64,000 bases of DNA, taken from the NCBI RefSeq assembly GCF_001636295.1, contig NZ_CP014209.1:1116001-1180000 (forward strand), written 5' to 3'. The first letter of the stretch is position 1. Every line of letters begins with the position of its first letter. The stretch comes from Isoptericola dokdonensis DS-3 (GTDB lineage Bacteria > Actinomycetota > Actinomycetes > Actinomycetales > Cellulomonadaceae). The translations under genes and the position numbers were made by a program. The notes under the pieces were generated by a model that was given only the letters and a program-made list of their open reading frames with translations, did not search any database and was not told the origin of the DNA. This document shows positions 8,766 to 16,558 of the stretch, piece after piece.

Positions 8766-9065
8766 TCAGAGCGCCATCTCCGCCTTTGCGAGCTCCTCGA
8801 CGTTGACGTCCTTGAAGGTCACGACGCGCACCGACTTCACGAACCGGGCCGACCGGTAGACGTCCCACACCCAGGCGTCGGAGAGCCGTACCTCGAAGTA
8901 CACCTCGCCCCCGGCGGACCGGACCTGCAGGTCGACCTGGTTGGCCAGGTAGAAACGTCGTTCGGTCTCCACCACGTACGAGAACAGCCCCACGACGTCC
9001 CGGTACTCACGATAGAGCGCGAGCTCCATCTCGTTCTCGTAGTTCTCGAGGTCCTCAGCGCTCAC
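8766..9065 (-). CDS. DUF2469 family protein
   Basis: 99 residues, highly conserved in actinobacteria with no established function. Characteristic sequence: [25 protein letters not shown] at the start, [31 protein letters not shown] and [11 protein letters not shown]. It is acidic and soluble, with no signal or membrane segment. It lies between rnhB and yraN, its usual place. The GTG start at 9065 is preceded by GATGAT six bases upstream, so a leaderless internal transcript is possible as well as read-through from lepB-rnhB. Confidence 0.9.
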   Translation of the reverse strand: MSAEDLENYENEMELALYREYRDVVGLFSYVVETERRFYLANQVDLQVRSAGGEVYFEVRLSDAWVWDVYRSARFVKSVRVVTFKDVNVEELAKAEMAL

Positions 9066-9072
9066 GCGGCCA

Positions 9073-9891
9073 TCATCCCACCCGGGAGCGGAAGGACACG
9101 TCGAGCGGGTCGCCGAGGCGCGTCTGCTCGGCCCGCGCGTCGCCGGCCCCGCCCGCGACGGGCTGCGGCTCCACCGCGGCCGGGGCCTCCTCCAGCACCC
9201 GCAGGTTCCACGACCGGCGGTGCTGGGGCGTCGGCCCCAGCCGGCGGAGCGCGTCGAGGTGCGCGGGGGCCGAGTAGCCCTTGTTCTGGTCCCACGCGTA
9301 GTGCGGGTACTGCGCGGCGAGCCGGGTGAGCAGCCCGTCGCGCTCCACCTTCGCCAGGACGCTGGCCGCGGCGACGGACGAGCACTGCAGGTCGGCCTTG
9401 ACGAGGGTGCGCACGCCGGGCTCGGGTGCGTCGAGGCCGCTGCCCGGGTCGAGCGCGGCAGCCTCGAACAGGTCCCGCTGGGGTCGGCTCAACCAGTCGT
9501 GGGAGCCGTCGAGCAGCACGACGTCCACGTCGCCGAGGCTGCGCCGCACCTGCGACAGCGCGCGGCGCCCGGCGAGCCGCAGCGCCGCGACGATGCCGTG
9601 CGCGTCGATCTCCGCCGGGCCGGCGTGACCGACGGCCCACGTGACCGCCCAGTGCCGCAGGGGCTCCACCAGCGCCTCGCGCGCCGCCGGGGACAGCAGC
9701 TTGGAGTCGGTGAGCCCGCGCGGTGCCGTCCGGGTCCCGGTGTCGACCACGACCAGCCCCACGCTCACCGGCCCGGCCAGGGCCCCGCGACCGACCTCGT
9801 CCATGCCGCCGACCAGGCGGGCACCCTCCCCCAGCAGCGCCCGCTCGGTGCGCAGCGTCGGGCTGCGTCGACGGGTGGCGGCGGTGGTCAC
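9073..9891 (-). CDS. rnhB: Ribonuclease HII
   Basis: 272 residues. It cleaves the RNA strand of hybrids and removes single ribonucleotides from DNA. Motifs: GGMDEVGRGALAGPV (catalytic Asp-Glu), GLTDSKLLSP, LLDGSHDWL, and VKADLQCSSVAAASVLAKVERD with the later acidic residues. A short C-terminal extension after RRSWNL is alanine-rich. The GTG start at 9891 overlaps the lepB stop as GTGA, so the two are coupled; an ATG-initiated longer frame upstream is not needed. Confidence 0.93.
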   Translation of the reverse strand: MTTAATRRRSPTLRTERALLGEGARLVGGMDEVGRGALAGPVSVGLVVVDTGTRTAPRGLTDSKLLSPAAREALVEPLRHWAVTWAVGHAGPAEIDAHGIVAALRLAGRRALSQVRRSLGDVDVVLLDGSHDWLSRPQRDLFEAAALDPGSGLDAPEPGVRTLVKADLQCSSVAAASVLAKVERDGLLTRLAAQYPHYAWDQNKGYSAPAHLDALRRLGPTPQHRRSWNLRVLEEAPAAVEPQPVAGGAGDARAEQTRLGDPLDVSFRSRVG

Positions 9892-10703
9892 GGCTCCGGG
9901 ACCTCGGCGAAGACGTCCGACGGGTTGCGCAGCAGCGTCATGTCCGCCAGGGGCCACACGATGACGAAGGCGTTGCCCACCACGTTGTCGATCGGGACGA
10001 ACCCGCCCCCGGGCTTGCCGGTGTTGTACCGGGAGTCCTGGGAGTGCTGGCGGTTGTCGCCCATGACGAACAGCATGTCGTCGGGGACCACGGTCGAGAA
10101 CTCGGACTGGCTCGGGACCGAGCCGGGGGCGATGTAGGTCTCGTCGATCGGTACGCCGTTGACGCTGACCCGACCCTCGGCGTCGCAGCACTCGACGGTG
10201 TCGCCGGGCATGCCGACGACACGCTTGATGAGGTGCTCGCCGGTGTCCTGCGGCAGCAGGCCCACGAACGTCGCGGCGTCACGCACCGCGTTGCCGACGG
10301 GGCCCCGGTCGGGCGCCTCGTACGGCGGGAGCCAGCCGCCCGGGTCCTTGAAGACGACGACGTCACCACGGTGCACGTCCAGCACGTCCGGGACGAGACG
10401 GGACACCATGACGCGGTCGCCGATCTGGAGCGTCTCCTCCATCGACGAGCTCGGGATGAAGAACGCCTGCACCAGGAACGTCTTGATCAACCACGACAGC
10501 ACGAGCGCCGAGACGACGATGATGACGGTCTCGCGCAGCAGGCTCAGACCTCGCCCGCCGCGGGGCTCCGCGGGGGCCGCGGCGTGCGCGGGCACCGACT
10601 CCGCACGGGCCGCGACCTGCTCGTCCGTGGGGCGGACACCGGGGGCGTCGTCGTCGGGTCCGCGCCGATGGTCGGAGGACGTCATGGGGTCGGAGTCTGC
10701 CAC
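9888..10703 (-). CDS. lepB: Type I signal peptidase
   Basis: 271 residues. A cytoplasmic N-terminus of about 55 residues, rich in Asp, Ala and Pro, leads to one membrane segment (ETVIIVVSALVLSWLIK). The extracytoplasmic catalytic domain has the Ser nucleophile in FIPSSSMEETL, RGDVVVFKDP, the general-base Lys in HLIKRVVGMPGD and the box E motif GDNRQHSQDSR. It removes signal peptides from secreted proteins. Start: GTG 10703 has GGAAGG 7 nt upstream; GTG 10709 and ATG 10685 are in frame but have poorer spacing. It is followed by rnhB with a GTGA overlap. Confidence 0.93.
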   Translation of the reverse strand: MADSDPMTSSDHRRGPDDDAPGVRPTDEQVAARAESVPAHAAAPAEPRGGRGLSLLRETVIIVVSALVLSWLIKTFLVQAFFIPSSSMEETLQIGDRVMVSRLVPDVLDVHRGDVVVFKDPGGWLPPYEAPDRGPVGNAVRDAATFVGLLPQDTGEHLIKRVVGMPGDTVECCDAEGRVSVNGVPIDETYIAPGSVPSQSEFSTVVPDDMLFVMGDNRQHSQDSRYNTGKPGGGFVPIDNVVGNAFVIVWPLADMTLLRNPSDVFAEVPEP

Positions 10704-10740
10704 GAGCACACCTTCCCACGGTGCCCCCGGGAAGGCGAAA

Positions 10741-10786
10741 CGCCGACGGGCGGCACCTCCCGGCTGGGAGGTGCCGCCCGTCGGCG
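10741..10786 (-). terminator. Rho-independent terminator of rplS
   Basis: Perfect 21-bp arms starting CGCCGACGGG with a 4-nt loop are followed on the minus strand by TTT. It lies 27 bp beyond the rplS stop and upstream of lepB, which probably has its own promoter. Confidence 0.85.
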
Positions 10787-10813
10787 TGGCGGCGGCCGGT
10801 CAGGCCGCACGGC

Positions 10814-11164
10814 TCACTTGGCGTCGCGCTTCTCGCGGATCTTCGCCTTCTTGCCGCGCAGCTTGCGCAGGTAGTAGAGCTTCGCGCGGCGGACGTCGCC
10901 GCGGGTCACGAGCTCGATCGACTCGATCGTCGGGGCGTGCACCGGGAAGGTGCGCTCCACGCCGACGCCGAAGCTGATCTTGCGGACGGTGAACGTCGAG
11001 CCGACACCGCTGTTGCGGCGGGCGATGACGATGCCCTGGAAGGCCTGCACGCGCGAGCGGCTGCCCTCGATGACCTTGACGTTGACCTTGACGGTGTCGC
11101 CGGCACGGAAGTCCGGCACGTCGGAACGCAGCGAGGCTGCGTCGACGAAGTCGAGCGTCTTCAT
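10814..11164 (-). CDS. rplS: 50S ribosomal protein L19
   Basis: 116 residues, normal length. L19 sits at the 30S-50S interface near bridge B8. Hallmarks: [51 protein letters not shown] and the basic tail [21 protein letters not shown]. Start ATG 11164 ([11 protein letters not shown]) has GGGGAG upstream; seven extra residues to an upstream start are not conserved. It is transcribed separately from trmD, with its own leader and a strong terminator. Confidence 0.96.
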   Translation of the reverse strand: MKTLDFVDAASLRSDVPDFRAGDTVKVNVKVIEGSRSRVQAFQGIVIARRNSGVGSTFTVRKISFGVGVERTFPVHAPTIESIELVTRGDVRRAKLYYLRKLRGKKAKIREKRDAK

Positions 11165-11319
11165 GTTCTCTCCCCACACTGCCACAGGTCAGAGCAAGCA
11201 TCGGAGGGCCGGCACGGCGGCGCGGACCCTGGTGTCGTCAGTGGTGGTGCGCCGTACCTCGGCCCGATGGTCTCCCCTGTGGCAGAGTCCGGGCTGCAGC
11301 ACACCGACGCACCATTCTG
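11165..11319 (-). promoter_or_regulatory. rplS promoter and leader
   Basis: Minus-strand CAGAAT at 11314-11319 is a candidate -10, giving a leader of about 140 nt with GC-rich inverted segments. No known L19 leader motif could be assigned. The stretch 11320-11407 up to trmD holds nothing recognisable. Confidence 0.35.
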
Positions 11320-11407
11320 CCACACGGCTTCGCGCCGCACGACAGCCCGGAGCCCTCGCCGTCCGTGACCCGCGCCACCACCGGCCGCCGAGGCTCTCGC
11401 CCTGGCC

Positions 11408-12223
11408 TCAGACCTGGTCGTCCCGCCGCACCCCGTCGGCGTCCACCGTCCACCCGAGCCCCGCCAGCACCTCGCGGTCCCGCCGGTCCAGCACCGCCGG
11501 CTCCAGCGCGGCCAGCATGTCGGGCCGGCGCCGGGCCGTCCGCTCGAGCGCCTGGTCGCGCCGCCACCGCTCGACCCGCCCGTGGTGGCCGGAGAGCAGC
11601 ACGTCGGGCACGTCGTGCCCCGCCCAGGCGGGCGGCTTGGTATAGACGGGGTACTCGAGCAGCCCGGCGGCGCCGTGCGACTCCTCGACCAACGAGTGCG
11701 GGTTGCCGACGACGCCCGGCAGCAGCCGCCCGACGGCCTCGACCATGACGAGCGCCGCGACCTCGCCCCCGTTGAGCACGTAGTCGCCGATGGACAGCTC
11801 GCTCACCGGGTGGCCGGCCGCACGGTAGTGCTCCACCACGCGGGCGTCGATGCCCTCGTACCGCCCGCACGCGACGACCAGGTGGTCGGCGCCCGCCAGC
11901 CGCTCGGCGTGCCGCTGCGTGAACACCTCGCCCGACGGCGTCGGCACCACGAGGTGGGCGCCCGCCGGGACCTCGTCGGGTCCGCCGACGGGCGGCTCGC
12001 CCATGAGGTCGTCGAGCGCGCGACCCCACACGTCGGGGCGCATGACCATGCCCGCGCCGCCGCCGAAGGGCGTGTCGTCGACCGTGCGGTGCCGGTCGGT
12101 CGTCCAGTCCCGCAGGTCGTGGACGCGCAGGTCCAGCAGCCCGGTGCGCCGGGCCTTGCCCACGAGCGACAGGTCGAGGGCGGCGAGGTAGTCGGGGAAG
12201 ATCGTGACGACGTCGATCCGCAC
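11408..12223 (-). CDS. trmD: tRNA (guanine-N1)-methyltransferase
   Basis: 271 residues. TrmD methylates G37 of tRNAs with SAM, which prevents +1 frameshifting. The SPOUT trefoil-knot motifs are present: [11 protein letters not shown] at the N-terminus, [25 protein letters not shown] and [18 protein letters not shown]. The C-terminal domain ending in RRPDML is complete. GTG start at 12223, only two bases after the rimM stop, so the genes are co-translated. It is the last gene of rpsP-KH-rimM-trmD. Confidence 0.96.
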   Translation of the reverse strand: MRIDVVTIFPDYLAALDLSLVGKARRTGLLDLRVHDLRDWTTDRHRTVDDTPFGGGAGMVMRPDVWGRALDDLMGEPPVGGPDEVPAGAHLVVPTPSGEVFTQRHAERLAGADHLVVACGRYEGIDARVVEHYRAAGHPVSELSIGDYVLNGGEVAALVMVEAVGRLLPGVVGNPHSLVEESHGAAGLLEYPVYTKPPAWAGHDVPDVLLSGHHGRVERWRRDQALERTARRRPDMLAALEPAVLDRRDREVLAGLGWTVDADGVRRDDQV

Positions 12224-12225
12224 GC

Positions 12226-12780
12226 TCAGTCCTCGCCCTCGGCAGGGCCGTCGGGGCGGTCCACGACGGCCGCGTCGGCGTCGCGGGCGAGCAGCCCGCC
12301 CGGCGGGGTGAGCACGACGCGACCTCCCGCGACGTCGACCTCGGGGACGATCTCCCGCACGAACGGCACGAGCGTCCGCTCGCCCCCGGTCTCCCGCACG
12401 ACCAGCGCGTCCTGGGCGGGCAGGTGCTCGAGCCCGACGACCTCGCCCACGACGGTGCCGTCGGCGAGCTCCGCCCGCAGCCCGGCGAGCTCGTGCGGGT
12501 ACCAGGCGTCCTCCTCGTCGGAGACGTCCTCCTCCACCACCAGCGCGACGCCGCGCAGCGCCTCGGCGGCGCTGCGGTCGGCGACCTCCGCGAACCCGAC
12601 GATCCACTTGCCCTGGTGGGTCCGCGCGCCGGTGACCGTCAGCGGCCCGGCGTCGGCGGGGTCGGTGGTGAGCACCGCGCCGACGGCGAACCGCTCGTGC
12701 GGGACGTCCGTGCGCACGTCGAGCCCGAGCTCGCCGCGCAGTCCGTGGGCCCGTCCGATGCGGGCGACCACCAGGTCCAT
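12226..12780 (-). CDS. rimM: 16S rRNA processing protein RimM
   Basis: 184 residues. RimM binds S19 and helps maturation of the 30S head. The N-terminal barrel begins [15 protein letters not shown]; the PRC-barrel domain has [21 protein letters not shown] and [12 protein letters not shown]. The C-terminus is an acidic tail. Start ATG 12780 with AAGGAG at good spacing; longer in-frame sequence upstream crosses a hairpin and is not RimM-like. Between the KH-domain gene and trmD, the usual arrangement. Confidence 0.95.
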   Translation of the reverse strand: MDLVVARIGRAHGLRGELGLDVRTDVPHERFAVGAVLTTDPADAGPLTVTGARTHQGKWIVGFAEVADRSAAEALRGVALVVEEDVSDEEDAWYPHELAGLRAELADGTVVGEVVGLEHLPAQDALVVRETGGERTLVPFVREIVPEVDVAGGRVVLTPPGGLLARDADAAVVDRPDGPAEGED

Positions 12781-12840
12781 GTCGTCTCCTTGGTCGTGGG
12801 CCGTCGGCCCGTCGGCACCGCTCGGTGCCAGTGAACACGA

Positions 12841-12873
12841 CGAGGCCCGGTCCCGCGGGGGGACCGGGCCTCG
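12841..12873 (-). terminator. Hairpin between KH-protein gene and rimM
   Basis: Perfect 14-bp arms (CGAGGCCCGGTCCC and complement) with a 5-nt loop lie 20 bp after the KH-protein stop. No T-run follows. It is probably a partial terminator or processing signal within the rpsP operon, which would lower rimM-trmD expression relative to rpsP. Confidence 0.6.
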
Positions 12874-12892
12874 TCGGCGTGCCCGTGGTGGG

Positions 12893-13132
12893 TCAGCGGC
12901 GGTCGACGTCCACGACGTCGACCCGCACCGGGCCCTCGGCGGACAGCGCACCGACGACGGTGCGCAGCGCCTTGGCGGTGCGGCCTCCCCGACCGATGAC
13001 CCGCCCGAGGTCGTCCGGGTGGACCCGGACCTCGAGCAGGTCGCCCCGGCGCTGCGTGCGGGCCGTGACCCGGACGTCGTCCGGGTTGTCGACGATGCCG
13101 CGCACGAGGTGCTCGAGGGCGTCGGCGAGCAT
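12893..13132 (-). CDS. khpA: KH-domain RNA-binding protein (KhpA/YlqC, UPF0109)
   Basis: 79 residues, a single KH domain with the GxxG loop in RVIGRGGRTAKALRTVV. Related small KH proteins (KhpA) pair with KhpB/Jag and bind many RNAs in Gram-positive bacteria. The gene always sits between rpsP and rimM in this phylum, as here. ATG overlaps the rpsP stop by one base. Confidence 0.93.
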   Translation of the reverse strand: MLADALEHLVRGIVDNPDDVRVTARTQRRGDLLEVRVHPDDLGRVIGRGGRTAKALRTVVGALSAEGPVRVDVVDVDRR

Positions 13133-13548
13133 CAGGCCCCGGCCTCGTCCTCGGCGGACTCCGCCTTGGTCTCGGACTTGGCCTCGGAGGCCTTCGCCTT
13201 GGCCTTCTCGGCCTCGGCGTGGACGGCCTCGACCGCGGCGGCGGTGTCGGTCGTGGACTGCTTGGTCCGCAGGGTGCCCTCGGCGCCCTCGAGGCCCTTG
13301 AACTTCTGCCAGTCGCCGGTCACCTTGAGGATGGCGGCGACCTGCTCGGTCGGCTGCGCGCCGACGCCGAGCCAGTACTGCGCACGCTCGGAGTCGACCT
13401 CGATGAACGAGGGCTCCTCGGTCGGGTGGTACTTGCCGATCTCCTCGATGACGCGACCGTCGCGCTTGGTGCGCGAGTCCGCGACGACGATGCGGTAGTA
13501 CGGGGCCCGGATCTTGCCGAGACGCTTCAGACGGATCTTGACGGCCAC
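13132..13548 (-). CDS. rpsP: 30S ribosomal protein S16 with charged C-terminal tail
   Basis: 138 residues. The core (1-80) is canonical: [36 protein letters not shown] and [13 protein letters not shown]. From about residue 95 it extends into an Ala/Lys/Glu-rich helical tail ([16 protein letters not shown]), common in actinobacterial S16. The start is GTG 13548, with GGAG about 9 nt upstream. First gene of rpsP-khpA-rimM-trmD. Confidence 0.96.
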   Translation of the reverse strand: MAVKIRLKRLGKIRAPYYRIVVADSRTKRDGRVIEEIGKYHPTEEPSFIEVDSERAQYWLGVGAQPTEQVAAILKVTGDWQKFKGLEGAEGTLRTKQSTTDTAAAVEAVHAEAEKAKAKASEAKSETKAESAEDEAGA

Positions 13549-13672
13549 TTAGGTGGTCTCCTGGTTCTGGTGGGTGCGACCCTGGCGCCGTGCCGGTGGG
13601 GTCCGGCGGACGATCGGGTCAGGACCGGGCACGCGCAGGAGAGAGGGGCCTGGGCACGCCGAGTACCCGGAC

Positions 13673-13702
13673 ATTGTGCCAGACCGCGGGCCCGGGACCC
13701 AA
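13673..13702 (-). promoter_or_regulatory. Candidate rpsP operon promoter
   Basis: On the minus strand TTGGGT (13697-13702) and CACAAT (13673-13678) are separated by 18 bp, a fair match to vegetative -35/-10 elements. The leader to rpsP would be about 120 nt. The remaining bases to 13737 hold nothing identifiable. Confidence 0.45.
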
Positions 13703-13737
13703 CCGCGCGTTCGTCACACGTCCTCCCGCGGGGGCGG

Positions 13738-14850
13738 TCACGGGGCGACGATGCGGCCGCGGAGCACCACGGCCGTCGGGTGCCGCAGCACGGACACGTC
13801 CAGCCGGGGGTCGGCGGGATAGACGACGAAGTCGGCGCTGGCGCCCTCGACCATCGATCCGTGCCCGAGGAAGGCCCGCGCCCGCCAGGTGGCCATCGCG
13901 ACGACCTCGGCGTCGGGGATGCCCGCGGCGACCAGCTCCGCGCACTCGTCCGCGATCCGACCGTGGTCGATCGTGCCGCCGGCGTCGGTGCCCACGAGCA
14001 GCGGGACGCCGGCCTCGTACAGCTCGCGCACCTGCTCGTACCGGCGGGCGTGCAGCCGTCGCATCCGCGCGGCGAACAGGGGGTACCTGCCGTCCGCCTG
14101 CGCCGCGATGTTCTCGAACTGGCCCACCTGGAGCAGCGTCGGGGTCACGTGCACCCCGCGCTGGGCGACCTCGCCCATGAGCTCGGGCGGGATGCCGGTA
14201 CCGTGCTCGATCCCGTCGACGCCGGCGGCGAGGAGGTCGGGCACGACCTCCTCGGAGAAGGCGTGGACGGTCACGCGGGCGGCCTCGGCGTGCGCCGCAT
14301 CGACCGCCTCGGTGAGGACGTCGCGCGGCCACAGCGGCGTGAGGTCGCCCTCGTCGCCGAGGTCCCGGTCGATCCAGTCCCCGACGAGCTTCACCCAGCC
14401 GTCGCCGGCGCGCGCCTGCGCGCGCACGGCCTCCGGCAGCTCTGCGACGTCGTCGAGCTCGAGGCCGTAGTGGCGCAGGTAGCGCTTGGGCCGGGCGAGG
14501 TGCGCCCCTGCCCGCACCAGCCGCGGCAGGTCGGCACGCGCGTGCACCCAGGAGGTGTCCAGCGGCGAGCCGGCGTCCCGGACGAGCAGGACCCCGCTGT
14601 CCCGGTCGGTGAGGGCCTGCTTCGCGGCCGTCTCCGGCGCGGTGGCTCCCCCGGCGTCCAGACCGACGTGGCAGTGGACGTCGACCAGCCCGGGCAGCAC
14701 CCAGCCGTCGAGCTCCGTGGCAGGGCTGCCCTGCGGCGTGGGGCGCAGCAGGCTGATGCGGCCGTCACGGACCCACATCTCGCCGACCTCGCGGTCGCCG
14801 TCCAGCAGGACGTGACCCGTGACGTGCAGGGGGACGTGCGGCACCGACAT
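13738..14850 (-). CDS. Amidohydrolase-family protein (imidazolonepropionase/prolidase-like)
   Basis: 370 residues. Metal-dependent hydrolase fold: an N-terminal beta-sandwich, then VLPGLVDVHCHVGLDAGG (the HxH metal ligands), GWVKLVGDW (position of the bridging lysine), VTVHAF (His), GIEHGTGI (His) and LVGTDAGG (the terminal Asp). A C-terminal segment ADFVVYPADPRLDVSVLR returns to the sandwich. Substrate cannot be told from sequence; related proteins hydrolyse cyclic amides or dipeptides. It is likely leaderless: TACGCT stands 7 nt before the ATG. It is downstream of ffh but independently promoted. Confidence 0.85.
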   Translation of the reverse strand: MSVPHVPLHVTGHVLLDGDREVGEMWVRDGRISLLRPTPQGSPATELDGWVLPGLVDVHCHVGLDAGGATAPETAAKQALTDRDSGVLLVRDAGSPLDTSWVHARADLPRLVRAGAHLARPKRYLRHYGLELDDVAELPEAVRAQARAGDGWVKLVGDWIDRDLGDEGDLTPLWPRDVLTEAVDAAHAEAARVTVHAFSEEVVPDLLAAGVDGIEHGTGIPPELMGEVAQRGVHVTPTLLQVGQFENIAAQADGRYPLFAARMRRLHARRYEQVRELYEAGVPLLVGTDAGGTIDHGRIADECAELVAAGIPDAEVVAMATWRARAFLGHGSMVEGASADFVVYPADPRLDVSVLRHPTAVVLRGRIVAP

Positions 14851-14857
14851 GAGCGCA

Positions 14858-14863
14858 AGCGTA
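14858..14863 (-). promoter_or_regulatory. -10 hexamer of the amidohydrolase gene (leaderless)
   Basis: Minus-strand TACGCT, 7 nt before the ATG at 14850, placing the predicted transcript start at or within a base or two of the start codon. Confidence 0.55.
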
Positions 14864-14887
14864 ACGCCGCTTCGACCCCCCGTGCGG

Positions 14888-16513
14888 TCAGCGTCCGCCG
14901 AGGAGCTTGTCGAAGCCCGCGGGGAGCTGGAGGTCGTCGACGTTCGCGGGCTCGCCGTCCTGCGCGCCGACGCCGAACGCCGACCCCGCCGGCGCGGCCG
15001 ACCGCGCGCCCCCGCCGAGCGCCCGCTGCATGGCCTCGCGCTCCTGCTGCGCCCGCTTGGCGGGGTTGCCGGACTTGCCCTTGACCTTGCGGGCGGGGGC
15101 CTGCTTGCCGCGGGCCTTCTTCCCGCCGCCCGGCATCCCCGGCATCCCGGGCATCCCGCCCGGCATGCCCGGCACGCCGCCGCCGCGCGCCATCTGGCGC
15201 ATCATCTTCTGCGCCTGCGTGAACCGGTCCAGCAGTCCGTTCACCGCGGTCGTGGTCTGCCCGGAGCCGCGGGCGATCCGGGCCCGGCGGGACCCGTTGA
15301 TGATCTTCGGGTTGTCCCGCTCCGCGGGCGTCATCGACTGGATGATCGCCTGCACGCGGTCGACCTCGCGCTCGTCGAAGTTCTCGAGCTGCTCGCGCAT
15401 CTGCGCCATGCCCGGCATCATCCCGAGCATCTTCTTCATCGAGCCGAGCTTCTTCATCTGCTGCATCTGCACCAGGAAGTCGCCGAGGGTGAAGTCCTCG
15501 CCGCCGGCGACCTTCGCGGCCATCTTCTCGGCCTCGTCGGCGTCGAAGGCACGCTCGGCCTGCTCGATGAGGGTGAGGACGTCACCCATGTCGAGGATGC
15601 GCGACGCCATGCGGTCGGGGTGGAACACCTCGAAGTCGGTGAGCTTCTCACCGGTCGAGGCGAACATGATGGGGCGGCCCGTCACCTTCGCGACCGACAG
15701 CGCCGCACCACCACGGGCGTCGCCGTCGAGCTTGGACAGCACGACGCCCGTGAAGTCGACGCCGTCGAGGAACGCCTGCGCCGTGGTGACGGCGTCCTGG
15801 CCGATCATCGCGTCGATGACGAACAGGACCTCGTCGGGCGTGATCGCGGCACGGATGTCCGCGGCCTGCTGCATCAGCAGCCGGTCGACGCCCAGGCGGC
15901 CGGCGGTGTCGACGATGACGACGTCGTGCTGCTTGGCGCGCGCCTGGGCGACACCCTCGCGGGCCACCGACACCGGGTCGCCGATGACCGTGTCGTCGGC
16001 GGGGTCCGTCGCGCCCGTGTTCCCCGGGTGCGGGGCGAAGACCGGGACCCCCGCGCGGTCCGCGACGACGGAGAGCTGGGTCACGGCGTTCGGGCGCTGG
16101 AGGTCCGCGGCGACCAGGAGCGGCGTGTGCCCCTGCTCCTTCAGCGCGAGGGCCAGCTTGCCCGCGAGCGTCGTCTTGCCGGCACCCTGCAGGCCGGCGA
16201 GCATGATCACCGTCGGCGGCGTCTTGGCGAGCTGCAGGCTGCGGGTCTGCCCGCCGAGGATCTCGACGAGCTCGGCGTTGACGATCTTGACGACCTGCTG
16301 CGCCGGGTTCAGCGCTCCCGAGACCTCGACACCGAGCGCGCGCTCGCGCACCGCGGCGGCGAACTCGCGCACCACGGGGACGGCGACGTCGGCGTCGAGC
16401 AGGGCGCGACGGATCTCGCGGACGGTCGCGTCGATGTCCGCCTCGGAGAGCCGACCCTTGCCGCGCAGGTTCTTGAAGGTCGCGGTGAGCCGGTCCGACA
16501 GGGAGTTGAACAC
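14888..16513 (-). CDS. ffh: Signal recognition particle protein Ffh
   Basis: 541 residues. Ffh with 4.5S RNA delivers ribosomes making membrane proteins to FtsY. The N domain (1-85) and G domain are canonical: G1 LAGLQGAGKTTLAGKLA, DLQRPNAVTQL, G3 VIVDTAGRLGVD, G4 LSKLDGDARGG and G5 region ASTGEKLTDFEVF. The methionine-rich M domain runs from about 330 (MQQMKKLGSMKKMLGMMPGM) to 440. A C-terminal extension has GMPG repeats and a basic stretch before VDDLQLPAGFDKLLGGR. It follows glnD by 45 bp. Confidence 0.97.
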   Translation of the reverse strand: MFNSLSDRLTATFKNLRGKGRLSEADIDATVREIRRALLDADVAVPVVREFAAAVRERALGVEVSGALNPAQQVVKIVNAELVEILGGQTRSLQLAKTPPTVIMLAGLQGAGKTTLAGKLALALKEQGHTPLLVAADLQRPNAVTQLSVVADRAGVPVFAPHPGNTGATDPADDTVIGDPVSVAREGVAQARAKQHDVVIVDTAGRLGVDRLLMQQAADIRAAITPDEVLFVIDAMIGQDAVTTAQAFLDGVDFTGVVLSKLDGDARGGAALSVAKVTGRPIMFASTGEKLTDFEVFHPDRMASRILDMGDVLTLIEQAERAFDADEAEKMAAKVAGGEDFTLGDFLVQMQQMKKLGSMKKMLGMMPGMAQMREQLENFDEREVDRVQAIIQSMTPAERDNPKIINGSRRARIARGSGQTTTAVNGLLDRFTQAQKMMRQMARGGGVPGMPGGMPGMPGMPGGGKKARGKQAPARKVKGKSGNPAKRAQQEREAMQRALGGGARSAAPAGSAFGVGAQDGEPANVDDLQLPAGFDKLLGGR

Positions 16514-16558
16514 CAGGTGGTCCTCTTCACGGGGATGGATGACGTGCGGTGCACCAGC